Shown here in pieces: positions 26,176 to 33,548 of a DNA stretch of 33,548 nucleotides. Positions within the stretch are counted from its first letter, which is position 1. The number at the start of each line of letters is the position of its first letter. The notes below the pieces were generated by a model. That model saw nothing but the letters and a program-made list of their open reading frames with translations, was not told where the DNA came from and did no database searches. The position numbers and the translations under genes are program-made. The stretch spans positions 1 to 33,548 of the forward strand of contig JAQIBX010000041.1 in NCBI GenBank assembly GCA_027858895.1, given 5' to 3'. The stretch comes from Desulfuromusa sp. GTDB lineage: Bacteria; Desulfobacterota; Desulfuromonadia; Desulfuromonadales; Geopsychrobacteraceae.

Positions 26176-28143
26176 ATGATGTGGCTGGTAGGAAGCATCT
26201 TGTTGACTTCGCTTGCAGGTGTCCCAGGGCTATTTTACCGTCGGGAAGGCTCTGGTGGAGAACGATTTGCCTGCGGGTTGATACTGGCCGGCTGCGGCAG
26301 TGGGCTGATTGCAGTGGCACTAACCCTGCTGTCGGATAACGTAATACAATTCGCTATCCCCTGGTCAATGCCCGGAGGCGTTCTGGCCTTACGCCTTGAT
26401 GCGATTACCGCCGCTTTTTTGTTGCCCCTTTTTCTCGTCGTTGCGACGGGGGCAGTTTATGGCCTCGGTTATTGGCCGCAACATAACAACCCCGGCAACG
26501 GCCGCAACTTACGCCTGTTTTACGGTTTGATTAGCGGAGCAATGATCCTCCTCCTGTCAGCTCGCAATGGGGTGCTGTTTTTGATGGCGTGGGAGATTAT
26601 GGCACTAGCCGGTTTTTTCCTCATTATCACCGAAGAGCATAAAGAGGAAGTTCGCCGAGCCGGATTTATCTATCTAATCGCCACCCATACGGGCACATTG
26701 GCCCTCTTTGCCCTTTTTGCCCTACTCGGTCACAATTCAGAATCTCTGTTATTTCCAGATATGGGAACCCTGCCGGCTGCCGGGAGCAGTCTGATATTTC
26801 TTCTCGGTTTATTTGGTTTCGGCATGAAGGCCGGGCTGATGCCAATGCACATCTGGTTGCCGGGGGCTCACGCCGCAGCCCCCAGTCATGCTTCGGCGCT
26901 ATTGTCTGGAATCATGATCAAGACTGGCATCTATGGCTTGGTGCGGATGACCTCTTTTTTTACTGAAATTCCTGCTTGGTGGGGATGGACTCTGCTGATT
27001 CTGGGCGCAATTTCGGGAATTTTTGGTGTGGCACTGGCAATCGCTCAACACGACATCAAGAGGTTGCTCGCCTACCATAGCGTTGAGAATATTGGCATCA
27101 TCACCCTGGGTCTGGGGCTTGCGTTGCTTGGGCGCAGCTATAATCAGCCAGCACTGGTGCTGCTCGGCCTTTCCGGTTGTTTGCTGCATGTGGTCAATCA
27201 CGCCCTATTTAAGTCGCTGCTATTTCTGAGTGCTGGTTCGGTCATTCATGCGGTCGGGAGTCGGGAAATCGACCATTTCGGCGGTCTACTTAAACGCCAG
27301 CGCTGGACCGGCCTCTACTTTCTCGGTGGTGCTGTTGCGATCAGTGGCCTGCCACCATTCAATGGTTTTGTCAGTGAGTGGCTCATCTATCTTGGCGCTT
27401 TTCAGCCGATCCATCACCCCGGCTCGAGCCTGTCCTTTGCCCTACTCACAGCCCCGGCATTGGCCGTGATTGGTGTCTTGGCTTTAGCTTGTTTCGTAAA
27501 AATCTTCGGCATCAGTTTTCTTGGTGAGCCACGTAGTTCCGGGGCTGCAAAGGCCCATGAAGCTCCGCGTACTATGCTCTGGCCGATGGGATTTTTGTTG
27601 CTTGCTTGCATCTGGATCGGCTTACTCCCGACCAGCCTACGGCCATTACTAGAAAGGGCCGCTACAGACTGGTCGGGGAATCTGACGCTGCCGAAACTGA
27701 CTGGCAATCTCGCCCCGTTAAGCGCTATTAGCGTTGCGGGCTGGTTGGTGCTTGGCCTGCTGCTGTTTATCGGCTGGCTGTTACACCGGCAAAGTGCCCA
27801 GGCTTCGCGTGATATTGGGACCTGGGGATGCGGTTATCAATTCCCGGCTATGCGCATGCAATACACTTCCAGCTCCTTTGCCGACAGTTTGGTGCGGTTG
27901 TTCCGTTTCGGTCTGTGGAGTAAACGCCACGGTGGGCAAGTCCGTGGACTCTTTCCAGGGCGGGAGGAATTTTCCAGCCACACCCCCGATCTGGTTCTTG
28001 ACCGAGCGCTGACCCCGGCTTTTACCGGCTTGGCCTGGCTGTTCCGCTGGCTGCGTAGCCTGATACAGAACGGTATTGCGGCAATCTATCTTCTTTATAT
28101 TGCACTGACCCTGATCGTACTTTTAACCTTGCTGCTCCGCTGA
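26176..28143 (+). CDS. HyfB/NuoL-like antiporter subunit, copy 2
   Basis: 655 residues, a paralogue of the preceding gene with the same architecture: Glu140 (MAWEIMALAGFF), Lys218 (GFGMKAGLMPMHIWLPGAH), Lys249 (IMIKTGIYGLVR), HVVNHALFKSLLFL, and the terminal TWGCGYQFPAMRMQYT. The start is ATG 26176, one base after the upstream stop, with GGAGGAGG just before it. An in-frame GTG at 26155 would overlap the upstream gene. In E. coli Hyf the gene order is B-C-D-E-F with a NuoN-like HyfD; here a second HyfB takes the third antiporter position. Confidence 0.88.
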   Translation: MMWLVGSILLTSLAGVPGLFYRREGSGGERFACGLILAGCGSGLIAVALTLLSDNVIQFAIPWSMPGGVLALRLDAITAAFLLPLFLVVATGAVYGLGYWPQHNNPGNGRNLRLFYGLISGAMILLLSARNGVLFLMAWEIMALAGFFLIITEEHKEEVRRAGFIYLIATHTGTLALFALFALLGHNSESLLFPDMGTLPAAGSSLIFLLGLFGFGMKAGLMPMHIWLPGAHAAAPSHASALLSGIMIKTGIYGLVRMTSFFTEIPAWWGWTLLILGAISGIFGVALAIAQHDIKRLLAYHSVENIGIITLGLGLALLGRSYNQPALVLLGLSGCLLHVVNHALFKSLLFLSAGSVIHAVGSREIDHFGGLLKRQRWTGLYFLGGAVAISGLPPFNGFVSEWLIYLGAFQPIHHPGSSLSFALLTAPALAVIGVLALACFVKIFGISFLGEPRSSGAAKAHEAPRTMLWPMGFLLLACIWIGLLPTSLRPLLERAATDWSGNLTLPKLTGNLAPLSAISVAGWLVLGLLLFIGWLLHRQSAQASRDIGTWGCGYQFPAMRMQYTSSSFADSLVRLFRFGLWSKRHGGQVRGLFPGREEFSSHTPDLVLDRALTPAFTGLAWLFRWLRSLIQNGIAAIYLLYIALTLIVLLTLLLR

Positions 28144-28157
28144 AAGGAAGATAACCA

Positions 28158-29072
28158 ATGATCGGCCGGATTGCATTGCAACTTACTGTCCTGCTCCTCT
28201 TCGCCCCGCTTCCATTGGGGGTGATCAATAAGACCAAGGCGCTTTTTGCCGGTCGTATCGGGCCGCCACTGCTGCAGCCTTATTACGATCTGGCCCGGCT
28301 CTGGCGAAAGGGGTTTGTCTTCAGTCGCACCACGACCTGGGTGTTTCTGACGGGACCGGTGGTAGGACTCGTTGTGCCGCTATTAGCCGTACAACTGCTC
28401 CCTTTTGGTGGGTTGCAAGCTCCGATCTCCTTTACCGGTGACCTGATCCTCTTTGTCTACCTCTTCGGACTCTCACGTTTTTTTACCGCTATTGCGGCAT
28501 TGGATACCGGATCAAGTTTCGAAGGGATGGGTGCTGCACGTGAAGTCACCTTCTCCTGCCTGGCCGAGCCGACCCTGTTGTTTTCGCTGCTGGTTCTGGC
28601 TCGCAGTGCCGACAGCCTCTCTCTGGGGGCTCTACTTGGCCCACAGCTAGCAAACCAATGGCTAACGGAGATCGGAGCTTCGCTTGGACTGATCGTGGTT
28701 TGTCTGTTTGTGGTGCTGCTGGTTGAAAATTCACGCATACCTTTCGACGACCCCAACACCCATCTGGAACTGACCATGATCCATGAAGTGATGGTGCTCG
28801 ATCACAGTGGTCCAGCCTTAGGCATGATTCTCTATGGTGCGGCCCTTAAGTTGATGGTGATGAGTGCACTGCTGGTGCGGATAGTTCTGCCGCTGCAAAC
28901 CGGGTCGCTGTTTCTTGATTTACTGGTCTTTTTGTTGGGACTAATGGGATTGGCTGTACTCATCGGCATGGTTGAGTCCACCATGGCTCGGCTGAGTCTG
29001 CCACGGGTACCGCAGGTTCTGGTCGGCACTATGCTGCTGTCGGTCTTTGCTCTGGTTTTGGTCTTGCGCTAG
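28158..29072 (+). CDS. HyfC/HycD/NuoH-like membrane subunit
   Basis: 304 residues, about eight hydrophobic helices. NuoH signatures: GRIGPPLLQPYYDLARL (32-48), GSSFEGMGAAREVTFS (118-133) and ENSRIPFDDPNTHLELTM (190-207), whose conserved Glu/Asp residues form the ion-path entrance near the electron-transfer arm. It links the soluble arm to the antiporter-like subunits. AAGGAAG lies 9 bases upstream; 14 bases after the previous stop. Confidence 0.92.
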   Translation: MIGRIALQLTVLLLFAPLPLGVINKTKALFAGRIGPPLLQPYYDLARLWRKGFVFSRTTTWVFLTGPVVGLVVPLLAVQLLPFGGLQAPISFTGDLILFVYLFGLSRFFTAIAALDTGSSFEGMGAAREVTFSCLAEPTLLFSLLVLARSADSLSLGALLGPQLANQWLTEIGASLGLIVVCLFVVLLVENSRIPFDDPNTHLELTMIHEVMVLDHSGPALGMILYGAALKLMVMSALLVRIVLPLQTGSLFLDLLVFLLGLMGLAVLIGMVESTMARLSLPRVPQVLVGTMLLSVFALVLVLR

Positions 29073-29082
29073 GAGAATTTTG

Positions 29083-29712
29083 ATGGCTAATTTGCTTCTT
29101 ATTACCGTTATTCTTATTAATTTCTTTACCCTCGGTAGCGCCCGCCTGGTTGCCTGTATCCGCGCTGTTGCCGTACAGGGAGCCCTGCTTTCGTTGTTGC
29201 CCCTGGTAGCCCATGGGATGTCTGGGCACGCCCTGATCCTTGGCACCGGGGCTCTGATTTTCAAGGGTATTTTGATCCCTTGGCTGCTGCTGCGAGCAAT
29301 CCGAGAAGCCCGCATCCGCCGCGAAGTGGAACCTTACATCGGTTTCGTTGCAACCTTGGTGCTTGGTGCACTGGTCACCGCCGGGGCATTTATCTTCGCC
29401 GATTTTCTTCCGTTAGCTCAGGAACATCATGAAGGGCTGTTTGTGCCGGCAGCTCTAGCCACCATGTTCAGCGGCTTTCTATTGCTGATCACCCGACGTA
29501 AAGCGATTACTCAAGTACTAGGATACCTGATGCTGGAAAACGGAATCTTTATTTTTTCTGTCCTTCTTTCGGTGGCTATTCCGCTGATGGTTGAGGCCGG
29601 AATACTGCTTGATCTGTTGGTCAGCGTCTTCGTCATGGGGATCGTGCTTAACCAGATCAACCGTGAATTTTCCACCCTTAACACCGAACGTCTGACAGCA
29701 CTGAAGGAATAG
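29083..29712 (+). CDS. HyfE-like membrane subunit
   Basis: 209 residues, about six or seven hydrophobic segments. Resembles HyfE, whose C-terminal part is related to NuoK (short conserved LLITRRKAITQVLGYLMLENGIFIF with Glu in a membrane helix). The start ATG at 29083 has AGGAG 7 bases upstream (29071-29075); a longer frame from 29047 would overlap the previous gene. Structural/ion-path subunit in the membrane arm. Confidence 0.85.
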   Translation: MANLLLITVILINFFTLGSARLVACIRAVAVQGALLSLLPLVAHGMSGHALILGTGALIFKGILIPWLLLRAIREARIRREVEPYIGFVATLVLGALVTAGAFIFADFLPLAQEHHEGLFVPAALATMFSGFLLLITRRKAITQVLGYLMLENGIFIFSVLLSVAIPLMVEAGILLDLLVSVFVMGIVLNQINREFSTLNTERLTALKE

Positions 29713-29715
29713 GCC

Positions 29716-31143
29716 ATGTTGCTACTTTTAATTCTGTTTCCGCTGGCGATGGCCGGTTTAGCCATGCTGCTCCCTTGGTACCAAGGGCGTTCCTGGTTAC
29801 TGCCTATCAGCGGGGGACTGCATTTGCTGCTGTCTGCACTCTGCGTTACTGAATCTGGTGCTGTCCTCGGTATCTGGATTGGGCTTGATGCCCTTTCTAA
29901 ACTGGTCCTGATCGTTATTAGCTTGCTTTATTTTGGTTGTGCCATCTACGCCGTCGGCTATCTCAATCTGCGCCGAGACCGAGGTAACAAGGCCATTGTC
30001 CCCTATCTGCTGGTCTTTTTATCGACAATGACCCTGGCAATTTCTGCTCGACACTTCGGTCTGCTCTGGGTGGCAGTTGAAGCAACAACCATCGCCAGTG
30101 CACCGCTGATCTATTACAACTGCAACCGCTTGTCGATCGAGGCGACCTGGAAATACCTGTTGCTTTGCTCAGTTGGCATTGCGTTGGCAATGCTCGGTAT
30201 CCTGTTTATTGCATACGCAGCACTGGTCGGTGGCGCGGTGCCTGTCAACTTGCATATAGATTCCCTGCTTTCTGGCGCCACCAATTTATCTCGTCCCTGG
30301 CTGCATGCTGGCTTTGTCTTCCTGCTGGTCGGATTTGGCACCAAAATGGGCTTAGCTCCTCTGCATACATGGAAACCTGATGCCTATGGTGAAGCTCCGG
30401 GCATGGTTGGTGCCTTGCTTGCAGGGGGACTGACCAGTGTTGCCTTTCTTGCCATCTTACGTGTCATGCAACTCATGTCAGCCGCCGGAGATGGCGCTAT
30501 GGCACGTCAGGCGCTGCTCGGGATGGGATTGCTGTCGCTATTGATAGCAGCGATTTTTATGGTCCGCCAACCTGATATCAAGCGATTGTTGGCATATTCC
30601 TCGGTCGAGCACATGGGGATTCTCGCCATCGGGGTCGGCATCGGGGGTCTGGCGACCTTTGGGGCCATGCTCCATCTGGTTAACAATGCTTTGACCAAGG
30701 GCTGTTTGTTCCTCTCCGCTGGCAACATTCAGCGAGGCTATGACAGCAAACAGCTTTCCAAGGTGCATGGGGCAATCGCCACCCTGCCTATCTCTGGCAG
30801 TTTATTTCTGGCCGGATTCCTGGCAATTGCCGGGTCTCCTCCCTTTGGCCTTTTCATCAGTGAGTTTACCATCCTGCGGGGCATCTTCGGCAGCGGTCAG
30901 ATCTGGGTAGGCCTGTTGATGTTGGCGCTTTTGGCAATGATTTTTATCGGTATGGGAGCAACCGTACTGAGTGCGACACAAGGGGGACCGGTGAAAGTTG
31001 ATAACCAATTCAAAGACAGCTTTCTGCTGGTCGTTTCACCGATCATGTTTCTATTCTTGGTCCTCATGCTCGGAGTTTACCTTCCCGAATCGTTGCAAAC
31101 GGCTCTGCGTGAGGCTGCCGAGCTGTTGGAGGTGCACCCATGA
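29716..31143 (+). CDS. HyfF-like antiporter subunit
   Basis: 475-residue polytopic protein of the NuoL/M/N family. Glu122 (WVAVEATTIASAPLIYY), Lys210 (GFGTKMGLAPLHTWKPDAYG) and HLVNNALTKGCLFLSAG match the ion-path residues. The KPDAYGEAP variant (usually LPDAHSEAP in HyfF) is a small deviation. It is the third antiporter-like subunit of the cluster. Its stop overlaps the start of the large-subunit gene by 4 bases (ATGA), a sign of translational coupling. AAGGA lies just before the start. Confidence 0.9.
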   Translation: MLLLLILFPLAMAGLAMLLPWYQGRSWLLPISGGLHLLLSALCVTESGAVLGIWIGLDALSKLVLIVISLLYFGCAIYAVGYLNLRRDRGNKAIVPYLLVFLSTMTLAISARHFGLLWVAVEATTIASAPLIYYNCNRLSIEATWKYLLLCSVGIALAMLGILFIAYAALVGGAVPVNLHIDSLLSGATNLSRPWLHAGFVFLLVGFGTKMGLAPLHTWKPDAYGEAPGMVGALLAGGLTSVAFLAILRVMQLMSAAGDGAMARQALLGMGLLSLLIAAIFMVRQPDIKRLLAYSSVEHMGILAIGVGIGGLATFGAMLHLVNNALTKGCLFLSAGNIQRGYDSKQLSKVHGAIATLPISGSLFLAGFLAIAGSPPFGLFISEFTILRGIFGSGQIWVGLLMLALLAMIFIGMGATVLSATQGGPVKVDNQFKDSFLLVVSPIMFLFLVLMLGVYLPESLQTALREAAELLEVHP

Positions 31144-32660
31144 CTGCTTCGCAATTGGTTCGCTCCCGTAATGGTGGGGTTGTGTCACTGGATAAGCTGC
31201 CACAACTTGATTACACCCAGTTCAGCGAATCCTTGTTGGCAGAGGTGGCGACAGATGCCAGAGTTGCCAGTTATTTTGGCCGACCGGTTGAGAATGGACT
31301 GGAAATCTACGCCATCCTGGTTCGTGATTGGGAGGGGGAAGTCGAGTTACTGCGCACCTGTGTTAACGGGTCGTTTCCATCTCTGACACCTCAGTGCCCG
31401 CAACTGCACCTGTTCGAACGTGAATTGGCCGAACAGTACGGGGTGCGCCCTGAAGATCATCCCTGGCTGAAGCCGGTTCGTTTTCACGCCCCCTGGATTG
31501 ATGCTACTGATATCTGGGGCCGCCCGAAGGGGGTCCACCCGGTTCCCGGCGACATGGAGTTCTATCGGGTTGAGGGGGAGGAAGTCCATGAGGTGGCCGT
31601 CGGGCCGGTCCACGCAGGGGTGATTGAACCGGGGCATTTTCGCTTTCAGTGTCATGGCGAAGAGGTCATGCATCTGGAAATTTCTCTCGGTTACCAGCAC
31701 CGCAACATCGAACAGATGTTGATAGGGGGTCCACATCCAACCAGCATCTATCAGCTTGAAACTGTTGCCGGAGATACCACAATCGGCCACGTAACCGCCT
31801 ATTGCCAGCTGATAGAAAGCCTTGCAGGGACTGTAGCTCCATTGCGCGCTCAGGCTATCCGCGCTATTGCCCTCGAACTGGAACGATTAGCCAATCACGT
31901 CGGGGATATTGGTGCCCTTGCTGGAGATGTCGGTTTTCTGCCGACAGCTTCGTTTTGCGGCCGCTTACGTGGCGACTACCTGAACCTGATGGCGGAACTC
32001 TGCGGTAGCCGTTTTGGCCGTGGATTGGTGCGACCAGGAAATGTCCAGTTCGATTTGGACGCGTCTTTGGTGGAGGCGCTGATAAAACGCTTGGCCATTC
32101 TTGAGACCGAAACTCGCGGGGCTATCGAACTCTGTTTCGATTCTCCTTCAGTTTTAGCTCGATTCGAAGGGACCGGAACCATAGCGACAGATGACGCCGA
32201 GGCTCTAGGGTTGGTTGGCGTTGCAGCAAGGGCTTGTGGTCTGGTTCGTGATGCCAGACTCCACCACGCCTTCGGTAGCTGCGGAAACAACATCGACACG
32301 CCGATCATTGAGATCGATGGCGACGTTTTCGCCCGGGGCAATATCCGCAGGCGAGAGATCTATGCTTCGCATAAACTGATCCATCGTTCTCTCAAGCGGC
32401 TTGCTGCAGGAGAAATAGATTCCCCTCTGGGGGCACTCGCCCCCGATTCTCTCGTGGTTTCTCTCTGTGAAGGTTGGCGTGGTGAAGTGGTCCATGCAGC
32501 AATCACTAACGCTACCGGACAGATTGATCGATACAAGATTGTCGATCCATCATTTCACAACTGGAGTGGGCTTGCGTTGTCCCTACGTGGCCAGCAAATT
32601 TCTGACTTTCCACTGTGCAACAAGAGCTTTAACTTGTCGTATTGTGGTTTTGATCTTTAG
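31140..32660 (+). CDS. NuoC-NuoD (HyfG-like) fused large subunit lacking Ni-Fe ligands
   Basis: 506 residues. Residues ~20-130 are the NuoC-like 30-kDa domain (LHLFERELAEQYGV) and ~150-506 the NuoD/hydrogenase large-subunit domain (GPVHAGVIEPGHFRF). In [NiFe] hydrogenases four cysteines hold the metal site. Here the N-terminal pair is absent: at the R-x-C-G-x-C position the protein reads ETVAGDTTIGH (Ala210, Thr213). The C-terminal D-P-C-x-x-C is replaced by DFPLCNKSFNLSYCGF (Cys493, Cys502), with at most one Cys at a matching position. So it is not expected to be a hydrogenase; the pattern fits Ehr (energy-converting hydrogenase-related) complexes known from Geobacter. Redox partner unknown. 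Confidence 0.9.
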   Translation: MTASQLVRSRNGGVVSLDKLPQLDYTQFSESLLAEVATDARVASYFGRPVENGLEIYAILVRDWEGEVELLRTCVNGSFPSLTPQCPQLHLFERELAEQYGVRPEDHPWLKPVRFHAPWIDATDIWGRPKGVHPVPGDMEFYRVEGEEVHEVAVGPVHAGVIEPGHFRFQCHGEEVMHLEISLGYQHRNIEQMLIGGPHPTSIYQLETVAGDTTIGHVTAYCQLIESLAGTVAPLRAQAIRAIALELERLANHVGDIGALAGDVGFLPTASFCGRLRGDYLNLMAELCGSRFGRGLVRPGNVQFDLDASLVEALIKRLAILETETRGAIELCFDSPSVLARFEGTGTIATDDAEALGLVGVAARACGLVRDARLHHAFGSCGNNIDTPIIEIDGDVFARGNIRRREIYASHKLIHRSLKRLAAGEIDSPLGALAPDSLVVSLCEGWRGEVVHAAITNATGQIDRYKIVDPSFHNWSGLALSLRGQQISDFPLCNKSFNLSYCGFDL

Positions 32661-32671
32661 GGAGCGCCCTT

Positions 32672-33427
32672 ATGTTGACAATTATCCGTGAACGCCTGCG
32701 CCAGGGGCACCGCACCGGAAAGTTCCCGAAAGTTGAACCTCAATTGCCAGAATGCTTTCGTGGCTTGCCCCAGATCGTCGAAAATCTTGCTCCGCAGATT
32801 TATGTCGCTGCCGCTGCTAGTTGCCCGTTCAACGCTCTTAGTTACGATAGTGAAAAATTAAACATCGATCTTGGTCGTTGCTTATTCTGTGCCGATTGCC
32901 CTGCGGCGACCGAACATGGCGCTTTAACTTTCAGTCGGGATTACCGATTAGCGGCAAGCCGGCGTGAAGATCTGTTATTGGGGGATGACGTTTATCGGCT
33001 GGCTGAAAAACTCAATAAGAGAATGCTCAAGCTGTTTGGCCGATCGCTAAAACTACGCCAAGTTTCAGCCGGGGGCTGCAATGCTTGCGAGGCAGATCTC
33101 AACGTGCTCAGTACCCTGGTCTTTGACCTCGGCAGGTTCGGTATTCAATTCGTTGCCTCACCTCGACATGCTGATGGCATTTTAGTTACTGGACCTGTCA
33201 CTGCAAACATGCAAAGTGCCCTGCTCGACACGTATGCCGCCATTCCCGAACCCAAGCTGGTCATTGCGTCTGGTGCTTGTGCTATCGGTGGCGGCCCTTT
33301 CTGCAACAGTCTGGAAACTCATCAAGGTGTTGGCGACTTGCTGCCAGTTGATCTCTATATCCCCGGTTGTCCTCCCCACCCCTACACCGCTCTAGATGGT
33401 CTGCTGCGGCTACTTGGTCGACGCTAA
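32672..33427 (+). CDS. Fused ferredoxin-like and NuoB (HyfI-like) small subunit
   Basis: 251 residues. Residues ~20-90 are a half-ferredoxin/NuoI-like domain with Cys51-Pro and Cys70-x2-Cys73-x2-Cys76-Pro, enough for one [4Fe-4S] cluster; Cys28 is the only trace of the second. Residues ~120-251 are NuoB/HyfI-like with Cys136-x-x-Cys139 (SAGGCNACEADLN), Cys203 (SGACAIGGGPF) and Cys233 (IPGCPPHPYTAL), the ligands of the N2-type cluster. In Hyf these are two proteins (HyfH, HyfI). Electron transfer through two clusters to the metal-less large subunit is inferred. Starts 11 bases after that gene. Confidence 0.9.
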   Translation: MLTIIRERLRQGHRTGKFPKVEPQLPECFRGLPQIVENLAPQIYVAAAASCPFNALSYDSEKLNIDLGRCLFCADCPAATEHGALTFSRDYRLAASRREDLLLGDDVYRLAEKLNKRMLKLFGRSLKLRQVSAGGCNACEADLNVLSTLVFDLGRFGIQFVASPRHADGILVTGPVTANMQSALLDTYAAIPEPKLVIASGACAIGGGPFCNSLETHQGVGDLLPVDLYIPGCPPHPYTALDGLLRLLGRR

Positions 33428-33548
33428 AGAGTTAAGCGTGTATGAGAGCTGATAGGGTCAGCGACAATCTGTGTGTCTCTCAAGGATAAAGATCACTGAT
33501 CGAAATAGCGTCCCCAGCGGTTTTCTGCTATGCTCCGAATGGCGCTAG

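Noticed and set aside
24183-28143. Interpretation as a DabA-DabB inorganic-carbon pump
   Set aside because: No DabA (DUF2309) gene is present, and the NuoL-like genes continue into NuoH-, NuoCD- and NuoB-like genes, so they belong to a complex I-like machine.
31140-32660. Functional [NiFe] hydrogenase large subunit
   Set aside because: The N-terminal cysteine pair is absent and the C-terminal pair is incomplete.
33439-33486. Short open frame after the last gene (ATG 33439)
   Set aside because: Only about 15 codons, no ribosome-binding site, no similarity seen; the final 120 bases hold nothing I can support.

Overview
The window reads as a chromosomal segment of a Gram-negative, probably anaerobic, respiring deltaproteobacterium of the Desulfuromonadales/Geobacter type. 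This is inferred from the combination of a CIRCE-controlled hemW-hrcA-grpE-dnaK-dnaJ block, a Na+-NQR operon with its own flavin-transferase, outer-membrane and periplasmic proteins, and a complex I/group 4 hydrogenase-like membrane cluster of the 'Ehr' kind. No phylogenetic search was possible. No tRNA, rRNA, CRISPR array or intact insertion sequence was seen.

Layout. 1-737 (-): start of a thioredoxin reductase cut by the left edge. 970-2644 (+): a small membrane-anchored protein and an MFS transporter, meeting a nitrilase-family amidohydrolase (2651-3436, -) tail to tail. 3437-3862: a promoter and a long, foldable leader. 3863-11497 (+): nqrABCDEF, a degenerate ferritin-like protein, a strong terminator, then apbE and an NqrM-like protein. 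NqrB and NqrC need ApbE to attach their FMN, and NqrM supports the Fe site of NqrD/E, so this segment carries the sodium pump and its assembly factors together. 11557-17681 (+): hemW, then a promoter/CIRCE-controlled hrcA-grpE-dnaK-dnaJ heat-shock operon, followed by a periplasmic TPR plus ligand-binding protein (17718-19592).

The middle (19593-23282) is mostly minus strand and more heterogeneous. It holds a 5'-truncated outer-membrane barrel gene behind what looks like the promoter, operator and first 17 codons of another gene, a Spy/CpxP-like periplasmic chaperone with a CpxR-type box upstream, and a two-gene unit of beta-carbonic anhydrase plus an unrecognised protein with a possible LCIB-like Cys/His pattern.

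The right third (23462-33427, +) is one dense operon. An HTH-EIIA(PTS) fusion regulator is followed by two tandem HyfB/NuoL-like antiporter subunits, a HyfC/NuoH-like subunit, a HyfE-like subunit, a HyfF-like antiporter subunit, a fused NuoC-NuoD (HyfG-like) large subunit and a fused ferredoxin-NuoB (HyfH-HyfI-like) small subunit. The large subunit has lost the N-terminal Ni-Fe cysteine pair and keeps at most one cysteine at the C-terminal pair, so it should not be a hydrogenase. The set looks like an Ehr-type ion-pumping complex of unknown electron donor/acceptor. It is the most interesting system in the window, particularly with the carbonic anhydrase unit reading divergently from its regulator.
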